Below the pieces are notes generated by a model, which did no database searches, was not told where the DNA came from, and saw nothing but the letters and a program-made list of their open reading frames with translations. Position numbers and translations under genes: made by a program. From Bacillota bacterium (lineage in GTDB: Bacteria > Bacillota > UBA4882 > UBA8346), in contig JAEVYU010000081.1 of NCBI GenBank assembly GCA_023392595.1, forward strand, positions 1 through 64,000: 64,000 bases of DNA. Direction: 5' to 3'. Below are positions 1-7,049 of this stretch, piece by piece. Each line of letters begins with the position of its first letter. Position 1 is the stretch's first letter.

Positions 1-63
1 CTTTCGTTCCGCTGCTATTTTTCGAAGCAGGGATTCGAGGGTTTCGGATTTTGATTTCATCAT
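1..63 (-). CDS. N-terminal fragment of an unknown protein
   Basis: A minus-strand reading frame starts at an ATG pair (58-63) and runs off the left edge. An AAAGGAAG ribosome-binding site lies just upstream on that strand. Only about 21 residues are visible: charged, Lys/Glu/Ser-rich and helical-looking, with no recognisable motif. The frame is supported only by the good Shine-Dalgarno sequence and its openness to the edge, so no function can be given. Confidence 0.4.
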   Translation of the reverse strand, partial: MMKSKSETLESLLRKIAAERK

Positions 64-370
64 GGGCTTCCTTTTTGAAAACGTTATGGATTCGGGGCTA
101 CAAACAGGTTGGACTCATGGAGTTTTACGCTGAAATTCGTGGAGTCAAACAGGGCGCTGAAAATTAAACTCTTTTGCCGAGGGATTCCTTTTTTATTTTC
201 TCTTGAAGGTAAAACCGGAACTTTCGGGTTTTCGCTTTTGTTCTTTTAATGGTATAATGGAAATAATTGAGATTTTTAACCAATTTGCACTAAACGGATA
301 CTTATGGATGGCGCAAAATAGTTTAATTATAAATACATAATGAAAAATGTCAAGGATAAATTTATACACG

Positions 371-694
371 ATGAATAATTTTTCGATTGGAGAACGTGTA
401 ACAATATTCAGAGAATCCTTGAAATTAAAGCCGAAGGAATTTGCGGCGGCAATAAATGTAAGCCAACCAACGATTTCACGCATTGAAGGGAATGTTACGA
501 AACCTTCCAAAGGATTTTTATTGGCTTTAACGATTCATTTTGCAGCCAACCCAGACTGGATATTAACTGGGGAAGGCGAGATGTTCTTTGGAGCGAAGGA
601 ATATATCGGCAGTGGTATCAAGTTGTTTGGGGATCAGGAAATGTGTAAAGGGTTGGCGAATGTGCTGGGGGAGAAAGGGATCGGCATTGGGTAA
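371..694 (+). CDS. XRE/Cro-type helix-turn-helix regulator
   Basis: A DNA-binding regulator of about 107 residues. The N-terminal two thirds form a lambda-repressor-like helix-turn-helix: IGERVTIFRESL forms helix 1, the turn is KPKEFAAAINVSQPTISRIE, and NPDWILTGEGEMF closes the domain as in many phage-type XRE proteins. The ATG at 371 (MNNFSIG) suits the domain best; an upstream in-frame ATG at 347 would add eight residues. The gene stands alone between the edge fragment and the convergent lipid operon. Its stop codon overlaps an ATG opening a 23-residue frame, so the C-terminus may have been altered by a frameshift. Targets are unknown. Confidence 0.75.
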   Translation: MNNFSIGERVTIFRESLKLKPKEFAAAINVSQPTISRIEGNVTKPSKGFLLALTIHFAANPDWILTGEGEMFFGAKEYIGSGIKLFGDQEMCKGLANVLGEKGIGIG

Positions 695-765
695 TGGGGC
701 AGTTGGAGAGGGCGTTTGAAAATGTGGGGAAGAGTTTGAAGGAAGGGAAAGAAAATAATGAATGA
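694..765 (+). CDS. Short overlapping frame after the XRE regulator
   Basis: A 23-residue frame opens at an ATG overlapping the stop of the preceding regulator (TAATG arrangement) and encodes a charged helix beginning MGQLERAFENVGKSLKEG. This amphipathic helix looks like the natural C-terminal tail of XRE proteins of this type. It is therefore either a translationally coupled microgene or, more likely, the frame-shifted end of the regulator. No independent evidence of expression is visible. Confidence 0.25.
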   Translation: MGQLERAFENVGKSLKEGKENNE

Positions 766-939
766 AATTTTGGCCTGGCCGGTTTTGGGAGGCCTATTTT
801 GTTGCCCGCGAGAGCGGGAGAATCATAAAATGGATATGTTATACCGATTACAGCGATTGTTAATGAAAACTCCAGGCTGAATTCCGGTTATCTTCCAAAC
901 CGGCTATGGGGCGGGGCTGGGGAAGTTAAGATTAAGCCT

Positions 940-2013
940 TCACGCCAGCAAATCAATCCTGGCAAAGATATAATTGAGATCATCCTCTTTGAAGACCACC
1001 CGGAAAAAGTCGCTGTTTTCCAGCTGTACTGGAGTATACCCATTATAGTCGAAGTACTTCTGGCTTTTGCGGCGGTCGAACCAATGGATCAATGAAATTT
1101 TGCCGCCGGCGATTTCGATGGCGGTAATCCCCGTTTTGCCGATAGCGCATCCGGAATTGAAGATGCAGGGCACCATCAGGTCGGAATTGTATAAGCTGCT
1201 GCGGGAACCATTGCGCTTATGCTTTTTTTGGGACAAATATTGCAGCTCGGCATTGAATTTTTTAATCTTGGCGGCGAGTTTTTCCCGGGTGGCCTCATCT
1301 TTCTCCCCATGGGAGTAATCCCGGCAGTATTGTTCGATCTTGAATTTCAGATATTCGATTTTGGATAAGGATTCGAACAACGGCCGGTGGGTGTGGCCAA
1401 TCAAGGATACCACTTTGTGTTTGCGGGCAAAATCATAGACCCGTTTTTCGGTATTAAATTTGACATTGCTATTGTGGGAAACCGAGTAATTTTTGATTCC
1501 GATGGGGCTGATGAGATACCGTAACGCAATGGTGCAAAAGAAATGAAAACGTTCCATAAGCAACGAAGCCTGGTGTCCATGGAAAATTACAATCTGGTGC
1601 CGGCCATAGCTGAGCTTTAGCGAATGATAAAGCGGTTTCTTGAGATTGTGTTTTTTGGAAAAAAGCTCCGCGTCATGGTTGCCCACCAGTTTGTAAAAGG
1701 CCCCTTTTTTCTCAAATTCATTGAACAGATGATAAAGATCCCGCCATTTTCTGGTGATTGAGCGGAGCGAAAATTTTTGCAACTCTTCAATATCGCCGTT
1801 CAAAATCAATTGATAATGATTTTTAAGGTAATACTGTTCCAAGAGATACTTGAAAAAATCAGAGTTCGGCAGAAAATCATCGTGAGGCCCGCCATTGCCC
1901 ATGTGTAAGTCGCTGAAGACCACGATTTTGTCCTGGTCGGTAATGGTGAGACGGGGGGCCTCAACCAACAGCCTGGATAAAGTCTGATTTAACTTTGTTT
2001 CTTTTTTTTTCAT
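940..2013 (-). CDS. Calcineurin-like metallophosphoesterase (last gene of lipid operon)
   Basis: A 357-residue two-metal phosphoesterase. All family motifs are present in order: FSDLH (33-37), NGD (72-74), GNHD (111-114), HGH (145-147) and GHTH (206-209). No signal peptide is seen, so it is probably cytoplasmic or membrane-peripheral. Its length exceeds LpxH (about 240) and the PlcP phospholipases, and residues 210-290 form an extra charged segment before the C-terminal strand region. Start: ATG 2013, preceded by AAAGGGG. It lies 16 bp after the FeeM-like acyltransferase and ends a four-gene lipid operon. I infer a phospholipid- or nucleotide-lipid-cleaving role, by analogy with phosphate-starvation PlcP enzymes. 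Substrate specificity cannot be read from the sequence. Confidence 0.8.
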   Translation of the reverse strand: MKKKETKLNQTLSRLLVEAPRLTITDQDKIVVFSDLHMGNGGPHDDFLPNSDFFKYLLEQYYLKNHYQLILNGDIEELQKFSLRSITRKWRDLYHLFNEFEKKGAFYKLVGNHDAELFSKKHNLKKPLYHSLKLSYGRHQIVIFHGHQASLLMERFHFFCTIALRYLISPIGIKNYSVSHNSNVKFNTEKRVYDFARKHKVVSLIGHTHRPLFESLSKIEYLKFKIEQYCRDYSHGEKDEATREKLAAKIKKFNAELQYLSQKKHKRNGSRSSLYNSDLMVPCIFNSGCAIGKTGITAIEIAGGKISLIHWFDRRKSQKYFDYNGYTPVQLENSDFFRVVFKEDDLNYIFARIDLLA

Positions 2014-2029
2014 GGTGCAATAGCCCCTT

Positions 2030-2710
2030 TTACAATGGAGTCACCGAGGATTTACGGGCACCAAAGCGTTTTGCCAATTGCTCATCGAGAAGCTCCCGGA
2101 TTCCTTCGGTCATTTCCAGGTAGATTTTGTTTTTGCCGATTTTTAATTTTTCATAGGCCTTGACGATATCAAGGGTCAGGATAATCCGGGTGCTGCTGCA
2201 GTTTAATTCGCCGTGAAGGTGGCTGCCGATGCGTTCAAATCCCAGAACCCTGGTATGGAAATGGAGCGGGGAATGGGGATCGCTTTCGAAAACATCGGTG
2301 ATAAAATGGGTATAACCGCGTTCCACCACTTCCTTAATGGCAGCCCGCATTAAACGGAGGACGACCCGGATATTTTTGCGATGGTGAGGAACGATCATAA
2401 AGCGGCCGGTGTCCACTATTTTACAATCCTGTGCCATTTTCTCCAAATCAACCCCTTGGTTTAACGTCACCCCAAGTTCCGGGGGAAAATCCAGCGAAGG
2501 GTCGTAGGTTAGCCGGATAACCCCGGCCGGTTCACCGTTGACGGTTGCCAGGAACCAGGAATACTTGGAAGAGGAACCGATATCGGTTGGGATTTCGTCT
2601 TCCGGCAAGCGGATCCAATTTTTTTCCTGAAGATAAACGGATGAGATAACCTGGATAGCAAGTTCCCGGGTTTTTAGATCCATGACTTTAAACGTTTTGG
2701 TGATCGACAT
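2030..2710 (-). CDS. FeeM-like N-acyl amino acid synthase (GNAT fold)
   Basis: A 226-residue protein resembling the N-acyl amino acid synthase / autoinducer-synthase branch of the GNAT fold. Visible hallmarks are an internal strand-turn WFLATVNGEPAGVIRL, a central TGRFMIVPHHRKN (family (E/D)xxRLxVxxxxR) followed by a long helix, and a FITDVFE strand. Such enzymes transfer a fatty acyl group from acyl carrier protein to the amine of an amino acid. Start: ATG 2710 is preceded by GAAAGGGG; the longer in-frame TTG start would place that Shine-Dalgarno inside the gene. It sits between a PlsC-like O-acyltransferase and a phosphoesterase, the same N-acyl/O-acyl pairing as OlsB/OlsA in ornithine-lipid synthesis. 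The amino acid substrate is unknown. Confidence 0.65.
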   Translation of the reverse strand: MSITKTFKVMDLKTRELAIQVISSVYLQEKNWIRLPEDEIPTDIGSSSKYSWFLATVNGEPAGVIRLTYDPSLDFPPELGVTLNQGVDLEKMAQDCKIVDTGRFMIVPHHRKNIRVVLRLMRAAIKEVVERGYTHFITDVFESDPHSPLHFHTRVLGFERIGSHLHGELNCSSTRIILTLDIVKAYEKLKIGKNKIYLEMTEGIRELLDEQLAKRFGARKSSVTPL

Positions 2711-2735
2711 CTTAATTACCCCTTTCAATAATAAA

Positions 2736-3605
2736 TTAATAAGCGCTCTCGGACTTTATAAGGTCCGGGCTAAAAATAAACCGTTTCATGGCGGCCGGTG
2801 GAGTAGGCGCGTGAAACGGGTATTGCTTACCGGATAAACGGGAAACCTCCCTCATGATGCTGTAAGTTATTTTTTCGCTCAAATAATCGCCGATTTTCCG
2901 CTTTATGGTCGGATGAATCAAGCGGGAATTATTGATTTGCAAATATATGGAGCGTTCTTCGGAAAAATTCATTTCCGCTCCGAGGCGGATAATTAAGGGC
3001 CCGAACTTCGGTATCCTATTTTTTTGGATACGGCATGGGAAATCGATTCCCACCGGTATAACCGATGCTTGGGACCTTAGGGCGATATATCCTATTCCTT
3101 TTTTACCTCGTAACAAGGTTTGGGGATTGCGATTGCGGGTGCCCTCGGGGAAAATACCGATGCTCCCGCCTTTATTTAGGCGCTGGATACATTGGTGATA
3201 AACATTGGATGAATGGGCGGCCCCCCTTTGGTGGCCGGAACGGAAATGATTTAAAAATGAGAAATTGGATTTTTTATTAAAAACATAAATGGGCTCAATT
3301 TGTTTAAAAATCCAGGACAACAGGGGGAAATGCCCAAACATCCAATCAATCACGAAACTGATCTTGTCTCCGCTCCGTAAAGCAATCAGGTAAGCGGGAA
3401 CGAAGATTGTTTCATAGGAGCAGTTATGATTGAGCGCAAAAATGATTGGATTTTTGGAAATTAATTCACGATCCAGGCCTTCGATTTGAATCAGCTTGCC
3501 GGAGCAAAATAGTAAAGATTTGAGGAACCAGCGTTGCCCCACTGTTAAGGAAGGCATGGGATCGGATGTGATTTTCATTTGACTTGCGCAAACCGGTTGA
3601 AACAT
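2736..3605 (-). CDS. PlsC-family lyso-lipid O-acyltransferase
   Basis: A 289-residue glycerolipid acyltransferase-like protein. Motif I is NHNCSYE (59-65), so the usual H-x4-D catalytic dyad reads H60-x4-E65. Motif III is FPEGTRNRNP (152-161), and the motif IV region is SVIPVGIDFPC. PlsC enzymes add a second acyl chain to lysophosphatidate or, in the OlsA subgroup, to lyso-ornithine lipid; they act at the inner face of the cytoplasmic membrane. Position between PAP2 and the FeeM-like N-acyltransferase suggests the latter role. The Asp-to-Glu change may alter activity. An internal ATG at 3578 is a possible alternative start. Confidence 0.75.
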   Translation of the reverse strand: MFQPVCASQMKITSDPMPSLTVGQRWFLKSLLFCSGKLIQIEGLDRELISKNPIIFALNHNCSYETIFVPAYLIALRSGDKISFVIDWMFGHFPLLSWIFKQIEPIYVFNKKSNFSFLNHFRSGHQRGAAHSSNVYHQCIQRLNKGGSIGIFPEGTRNRNPQTLLRGKKGIGYIALRSQASVIPVGIDFPCRIQKNRIPKFGPLIIRLGAEMNFSEERSIYLQINNSRLIHPTIKRKIGDYLSEKITYSIMREVSRLSGKQYPFHAPTPPAAMKRFIFSPDLIKSESAY

Positions 3606-3656
3606 TTTTTAACCCCATCTGAAGTTATAGTTTATACCATGAACCGGGAGAGAGAT

Positions 3657-4175
3657 CTAGAATAAAGTGAATAAAAATATCGCCGATAAACTAAATCCAA
3701 TGACACTACCTGCTATGACATCGGTTGGATAATGGACTCCGACATAAATCCGGGAAAATCCGATACATGTTGCCAGACCAAACCAGAGCGCACTGCTCAT
3801 TGCGAAAGTTGCGCTCAAGACCATGGCTGTTGCAAATGAGCTGGCACTATGACCTGATGGGAAGGAATAGTCTTTTTCCGGCTTAAAAGGCGTGACGCCG
3901 GTTAATGCATTATAAGGACGGACCCGGGCAACAACCGTTTTGATAATTTGAACGGCCATGGTGGTCAGTATTTGCACCACGGCTAAGCGGATGCCCAATT
4001 CCCTGGCCGCCGGAATCATTAACAAAAACAGGGGCAGGAAAGATTGGAAATACAAGCCGCCCAAATGGGTAATCCCTGCAATGAGTTTGTTTAATTTGGC
4101 TGACTGCGACTGATTGATAGTGAGAAATACATTGCGATCAAATTCATTGATATTTTGCAATAAAGTATTTTTCAT
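3657..4175 (-). CDS. PAP2-type membrane lipid phosphatase
   Basis: A 172-residue integral membrane phosphatase with all three PAP2 signatures: K79-x6-R86-P87, PSGH (106-109), and S141-R142 with H148 and D152 in SRIYVGVHYPTD. Several hydrophobic helices surround these. The family removes phosphate from phosphatidate, phosphatidylglycerophosphate or undecaprenyl diphosphate. Start ATG 4175 has GAAAGGG upstream. It is the first gene of the lipid operon, about 75 bp downstream of three 11-nt-spaced TTTAA repeats read as Pho boxes. Release of phosphate from membrane lipids during starvation is therefore a reasonable inference; undecaprenyl-diphosphate phosphatase is the main alternative. Confidence 0.85.
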   Translation of the reverse strand: MKNTLLQNINEFDRNVFLTINQSQSAKLNKLIAGITHLGGLYFQSFLPLFLLMIPAARELGIRLAVVQILTTMAVQIIKTVVARVRPYNALTGVTPFKPEKDYSFPSGHSASSFATAMVLSATFAMSSALWFGLATCIGFSRIYVGVHYPTDVIAGSVIGFSLSAIFLFTLF

Positions 4176-4249
4176 TTTTTTTAAAGCCCTTTCACTATCT
4201 TGCTATTTTTATAGTAATGCAGCAAGTTTATTGCATAATCAATAGAACT

Positions 4250-4276
4250 TTAAATCTAGATTAAAGACGATTTAAA
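4250..4276 (-). promoter_or_regulatory. Predicted Pho box upstream of lipid operon
   Basis: Read on the minus strand, TTTAA occurs three times at exact 11-nt spacing (+ coordinates 4250-4254, 4261-4265, 4272-4276 as TTAAA). This matches the architecture of Bacillus PhoP sites (TTAACA-like hexamers, 11-nt period). It points towards the PAP2 gene. The core differs slightly from the TTAAT of the other Pho-box candidates in the window. Confidence 0.55.
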
Positions 4277-4289
4277 TGATCAAAAAAAA

Positions 4290-4320
4290 ACTGCCTCATC
4301 GGAGACAGTCTTTTTTATGA
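4290..4320. terminator. Bidirectional intrinsic terminator after pstS
   Basis: Stem ACTGCCTC/GAGACAGT with one mismatch and an ATCG loop, flanked by an A9 tract on the left and a T6 tract on the right. It ends the leftward pstS transcript just before the promoter of the lipid operon. Confidence 0.7.
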
Positions 4321-4335
4321 TCATAGCTATCAAAA

Positions 4336-5145
4336 TTATTTCGCTTGGTTGACGCTGATGAATTCTTTCGAAACAATTTTTTGGCCTTCCGGGCTTAAGA
4401 TCCAGCTCATGAAGTCTTTGACTGCGCCGGACGGGGCGGATTTGGTAAGAAGTAAGAAAGGCCGTTGGATAAGATATTTCTTGGCGAGGATATTGGCTTC
4501 ACTGCAAACCACGCCATTCACAGTAATGGCTTTAATTGCTTTGGGATCCAAGGAACCAAGGGAGATGTAACCGATAGCTTCTTTGGTAACGGCCACAGTT
4601 TGTTGAACGGCGCCGGTGGAAGACTGAACAATGCAATTGTTGGTATTTTTCAATTTACCCAGCACCAGTTCTTCAAAAGCGCCGCGGGTACCGGAACCGG
4701 CTTCACGGTTGACAACCACAATTTTTGTATTTAAAGCGCTGGGGCCGGCAACTTGTTTCCAAGTGGTGAAAGAAGAGGTGTAAATTTTTTGTAATTGCTC
4801 TAAAGACACGTTATTAATCTTGTTCGCTTTATTAACAATAATGGCTACGCCGTCTAATGCGATTTCAGTCGCTGTTAAGCTGCTTTCCTCGGGATTGAGT
4901 TCCCGGGAACACATGCCGATATCGGCGGTGCCGTCCATTGCGGCTTTAACTCCTGCGCCCGATCCGCCACCCTGAACGGCGATTTTAACATCCGGATTTT
5001 TTGCCATATAAGCTTTGGCTAATTCTTCAGCCAAGGGTTGAACCGAGGTGGAACCGGCCATCGTGATGGAAGCGCCGGGGGCAGCCATAATGACAACTGA
5101 AAACGCAAAGACACAAACCAGAACGAGTAAACCTAATTTTTTCAT
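4336..5145 (-). CDS. pstS: Phosphate ABC transporter substrate-binding protein
   Basis: A 269-residue periplasmic phosphate receptor with a Sec signal peptide (about residues 1-21, ending near VIMAAPG). PstS hallmarks are AGSTSVQPLAE, QGGGSGAGVKA (phosphate loop), DIGMCSREL, and NREAGSGTRGAFEE. It hands phosphate to the PstCA channel, whose genes lie 4.6 kb away at 9810-11518, separated by a porin and a chemoreceptor. Start ATG 5145 follows AGGAGG. Upstream are TTAAT repeats at 10/11-nt spacing (5216-5241) and a plausible TATAAA-type -10 nearer the gene, consistent with PhoP activation. It is monocistronic, ending at the 4290 terminator. Confidence 0.95.
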   Translation of the reverse strand: MKKLGLLVLVCVFAFSVVIMAAPGASITMAGSTSVQPLAEELAKAYMAKNPDVKIAVQGGGSGAGVKAAMDGTADIGMCSRELNPEESSLTATEIALDGVAIIVNKANKINNVSLEQLQKIYTSSFTTWKQVAGPSALNTKIVVVNREAGSGTRGAFEELVLGKLKNTNNCIVQSSTGAVQQTVAVTKEAIGYISLGSLDPKAIKAITVNGVVCSEANILAKKYLIQRPFLLLTKSAPSGAVKDFMSWILSPEGQKIVSKEFISVNQAK

Positions 5146-5215
5146 AAATATGTTCCTCCTTTGATTTTGTAATTCTAAAGTAACTTTTTTATATTAAGGA
5201 TTTCTCACAAAAATA

Positions 5216-5241
5216 ATTAACTCTAGATTAAGAATTATTAA
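5216..5241 (-). promoter_or_regulatory. Predicted Pho box upstream of pstS
   Basis: On the minus strand TTAAT occurs three times, at + positions 5216-5220, 5227-5231 and 5237-5241, with spacing of 11 and 10 nt. A further copy lies at 5193-5197, overlapping a likely -10 region. It is oriented towards pstS. Confidence 0.55.
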
Positions 5242-5328
5242 TTTGAAGATAAAGTCGAACACAGATTTTGTTAGATAATATGTAATGATTTTTCTGGTCA
5301 TATACCTTTTAAAAAATGTTGTCCAAGC

Positions 5329-5366
5329 TTAATTCGCGTTTAATAAGTCCAACGCTGAACCTTAAT
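5329..5366 (+). promoter_or_regulatory. Predicted Pho box upstream of porin
   Basis: TTAAT at 5329, 5340 and 5362, with the expected slot at 5351 degenerate: spacing of 11 and 22 nt. This is the same pattern, including the missing third slot, seen before pstC at 9721-9758. It points towards the porin. Confidence 0.55.
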
Positions 5367-5374
5367 AATCCGAA

Positions 5375-5423
5375 ATTAAAATTTCAAACTGAGCAGTCAG
5401 TGATTTACTGCTCAAATTTTAAT
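5375..5423 (+). promoter_or_regulatory. Hairpin leader before porin ribosome-binding site
   Basis: Nested inverted repeats: outer ATTAAAATTT/AAATTTTAAT (5375-5384, 5414-5423) and inner GAGCAGT/ACTGCTC (5391-5397, 5407-5413). The structure ends directly before the GAGGAGG ribosome-binding site. A TAAAAT at 5377-5382 could act as -10 for the adjacent Pho box. In that case the inner hairpin would be the 5' end of the mRNA, where it could stabilise an abundant porin transcript. Confidence 0.45.
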
Positions 5424-5433
5424 CGAGGAGGAT

Positions 5434-6441
5434 ATGAATTTGAAAAGATTGTTGACTCTCGTTTTATCCCTTGTTTTATTAGTTTCTGTCGTTTCAATGT
5501 CTTTTGCTGCTGTGACCGTCGGCGGCAATGTACGGGTATGGTATCAGTCGGTCAATGATGAAAGCGCCGCAGACATTGCTTCCGATGCTTTCCGGTTTGA
5601 TCGGCTGGCGCTTACTTTTGCATCAGAATTAAGCGCTGTGGATGGTTTTAAAGGCGAAGTTCAATTTCGGACTCCTATGAGTAAAAATGAAAACGACGTT
5701 CGGGTGGATAGTGCCTACTACTATCAAAAAGCGATGTTTTTAACCAATGATGAGTTTAACATTGGTTATATTTCACAACTTCCTTTTAAAGGCAGTTACA
5801 ATGCTATCGTCCTGGAAGACTTAGCCAATGCTATCGTTAAAAACACTAACAGTGTAGGTATCAAATATGCTGATAAAATCGGCAACTTTGACTTTGCTGT
5901 GGCGGTATTGAATGCTAAAAATCAGTATGCTGTAACGGACACAACTTATCAAGGCTTTGATTACGGCTTACGGGTGAATTATGTAGTAATCCCGGGGTTA
6001 AAACTCGGTTTGGCATACGTTGATGATGTTACCAATAGCGATAAATACAACACCGCTTATTTGTTCGATGTTACCTACAGCCTTGGCGACTTCGGCGCTT
6101 ATGCGGAATATGTATCGGCTAGCAAGACCGCTGCTGGAAGTACCACAGATTACGATGGTGCGACTTACTTAGAACTTTCCTACAAAGTAACTGCTCCGCT
6201 TACTGTTTATGTTGGAGGAACAGCAGGCTTAGGAACCGATACAACAAGCTTGAATCAAGGATTTTCTTATACTTACACCAAAGATTCCGTCAGTAATCTC
6301 CAAGCCACAGGAAACTGGATGCTTGCCGGTTTGAAATATCAATTGGCTCCAGGTACTGTTTTACAAGCCGAGTACGTCTCTGTGGATGATAGTAATTTCA
6401 ACAAAACTGTTGGAGCGGTCCGTTGCCTTGTCGCTTTTTAA
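5434..6441 (+). CDS. Outer-membrane porin
   Basis: A 335-residue secreted beta-barrel protein. Residues 1-25 are a clear signal peptide (Leu/Val-rich, cleavage near SFA-AVT). The rest is an alternating hydrophobic/aromatic pattern with many short strands and polar turns, ending in a terminal Phe (CLVAF) as BAM-dependent barrels do. There are no cysteine pairs and no SLH domain. Start ATG 5434 follows GAGGAGG. The gene is divergent from pstS and preceded by a Pho-box-like repeat, so a phosphate-starvation porin (functionally like PhoE/OprP) is inferred. Substrate selectivity is not visible. A strong terminator follows at 6451-6493. Confidence 0.8.
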   Translation: MNLKRLLTLVLSLVLLVSVVSMSFAAVTVGGNVRVWYQSVNDESAADIASDAFRFDRLALTFASELSAVDGFKGEVQFRTPMSKNENDVRVDSAYYYQKAMFLTNDEFNIGYISQLPFKGSYNAIVLEDLANAIVKNTNSVGIKYADKIGNFDFAVAVLNAKNQYAVTDTTYQGFDYGLRVNYVVIPGLKLGLAYVDDVTNSDKYNTAYLFDVTYSLGDFGAYAEYVSASKTAAGSTTDYDGATYLELSYKVTAPLTVYVGGTAGLGTDTTSLNQGFSYTYTKDSVSNLQATGNWMLAGLKYQLAPGTVLQAEYVSVDDSNFNKTVGAVRCLVAF

Positions 6442-6450
6442 GATGTCCAT

Positions 6451-6493
6451 AAAAAAGGGCTGACCGGTAAATATATCGTGTCAGCCCTTTTTT
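6451..6493 (+). terminator. Intrinsic terminator of porin
   Basis: A 14-bp perfect stem AAAAAAGGGCTGAC/GTCAGCCCTTTTTT around a 15-nt loop, just after the porin stop codon. Confidence 0.85.
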
Positions 6494-6510
6494 ATGAATG
6501 AAGAGGGATG

Positions 6511-6711
6511 TCCTTAGCGGACTTTCGGTTGGTAGCGGTTTATTAAAAAATTTAGCTTAATTTACAACGGCTTAATATGGACTGAATTGTTATTTAAACA
6601 ACCTGTGATATATTGATGATGACGGTAACTCAACCACCAAGAGCTGAAAGCGGTAGTTGAGAGGATGACCGGTGGCGACACTAAACCGAAAGTCCCCCGA
6701 AGCTAAAGGGA
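6511..6711 (+). other. Candidate structured leader RNA upstream of microgene/chemoreceptor
   Basis: A gene-free stretch bounded by a long-range perfect 12-bp inverted repeat, GGACTTTCGGTT (6519-6530) with AACCGAAAGTCC (6684-6695). The pairing extends imperfectly through TTAGC/GCTAA. Inside lies a local stem CTCAACCACC/GGTAGTTGAG (near 6631-6660). It precedes the zinc-ribbon microgene and the chemoreceptor. It matches no riboswitch consensus I can recall (c-di-GMP-I and -II were considered). Confidence 0.35.
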
Positions 6712-6825
6712 CTGATCAAGATGATACGGGTGAAAAATCAGGGTTTTTCAATGGTCTAGGTTTATCAAAAGGATCTCTTGCGATGAAAAGAAGCTGGTGA
6801 TAATCAAACAAGGAGGTGAAAAAGT

Positions 6826-6957
6826 ATGGTTTGCCCCGATTGCAAGAATTCTACGGCGAGTTTTGAGGAATACTGCCGCAAGTGTGGCGCTGACCTGTTT
6901 CAGGTCAAAGAAAAGGCAAAAAGAAACCATATGAGCGTGATATTTTGGACTTTCTAG
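6826..6957 (+). CDS. Zinc-ribbon microprotein
   Basis: A 43-residue protein starting at ATG 6826 behind an excellent AAGGAGGTG ribosome-binding site. It contains one zinc ribbon, CPDC (residues 3-6) and CRKC (17-20), followed by a basic tail (KEKAKRNH) and a short hydrophobic end (VIFWTF). No enzyme domain is visible. It ends 92 bp before the chemoreceptor start and may be co-transcribed with it. Nucleic-acid or protein binding through the Zn site is a family-level guess only. Confidence 0.6.
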   Translation: MVCPDCKNSTASFEEYCRKCGADLFQVKEKAKRNHMSVIFWTF

Positions 6958-7049
6958 CCAAAAAAGGTTTAGAAAGTTTTTTTTATAAAATGGGTCGAAT
7001 TTCGATTTGTATCCAATGCTGTAGGCGTACATTGGAAGGATATGGAGGC

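Noticed and set aside
6511..6711. c-di-GMP riboswitch upstream of chemoreceptor
   Set aside because: A GGTAGCGG string recalls GEMM, but the required paired elements are not in the right order.
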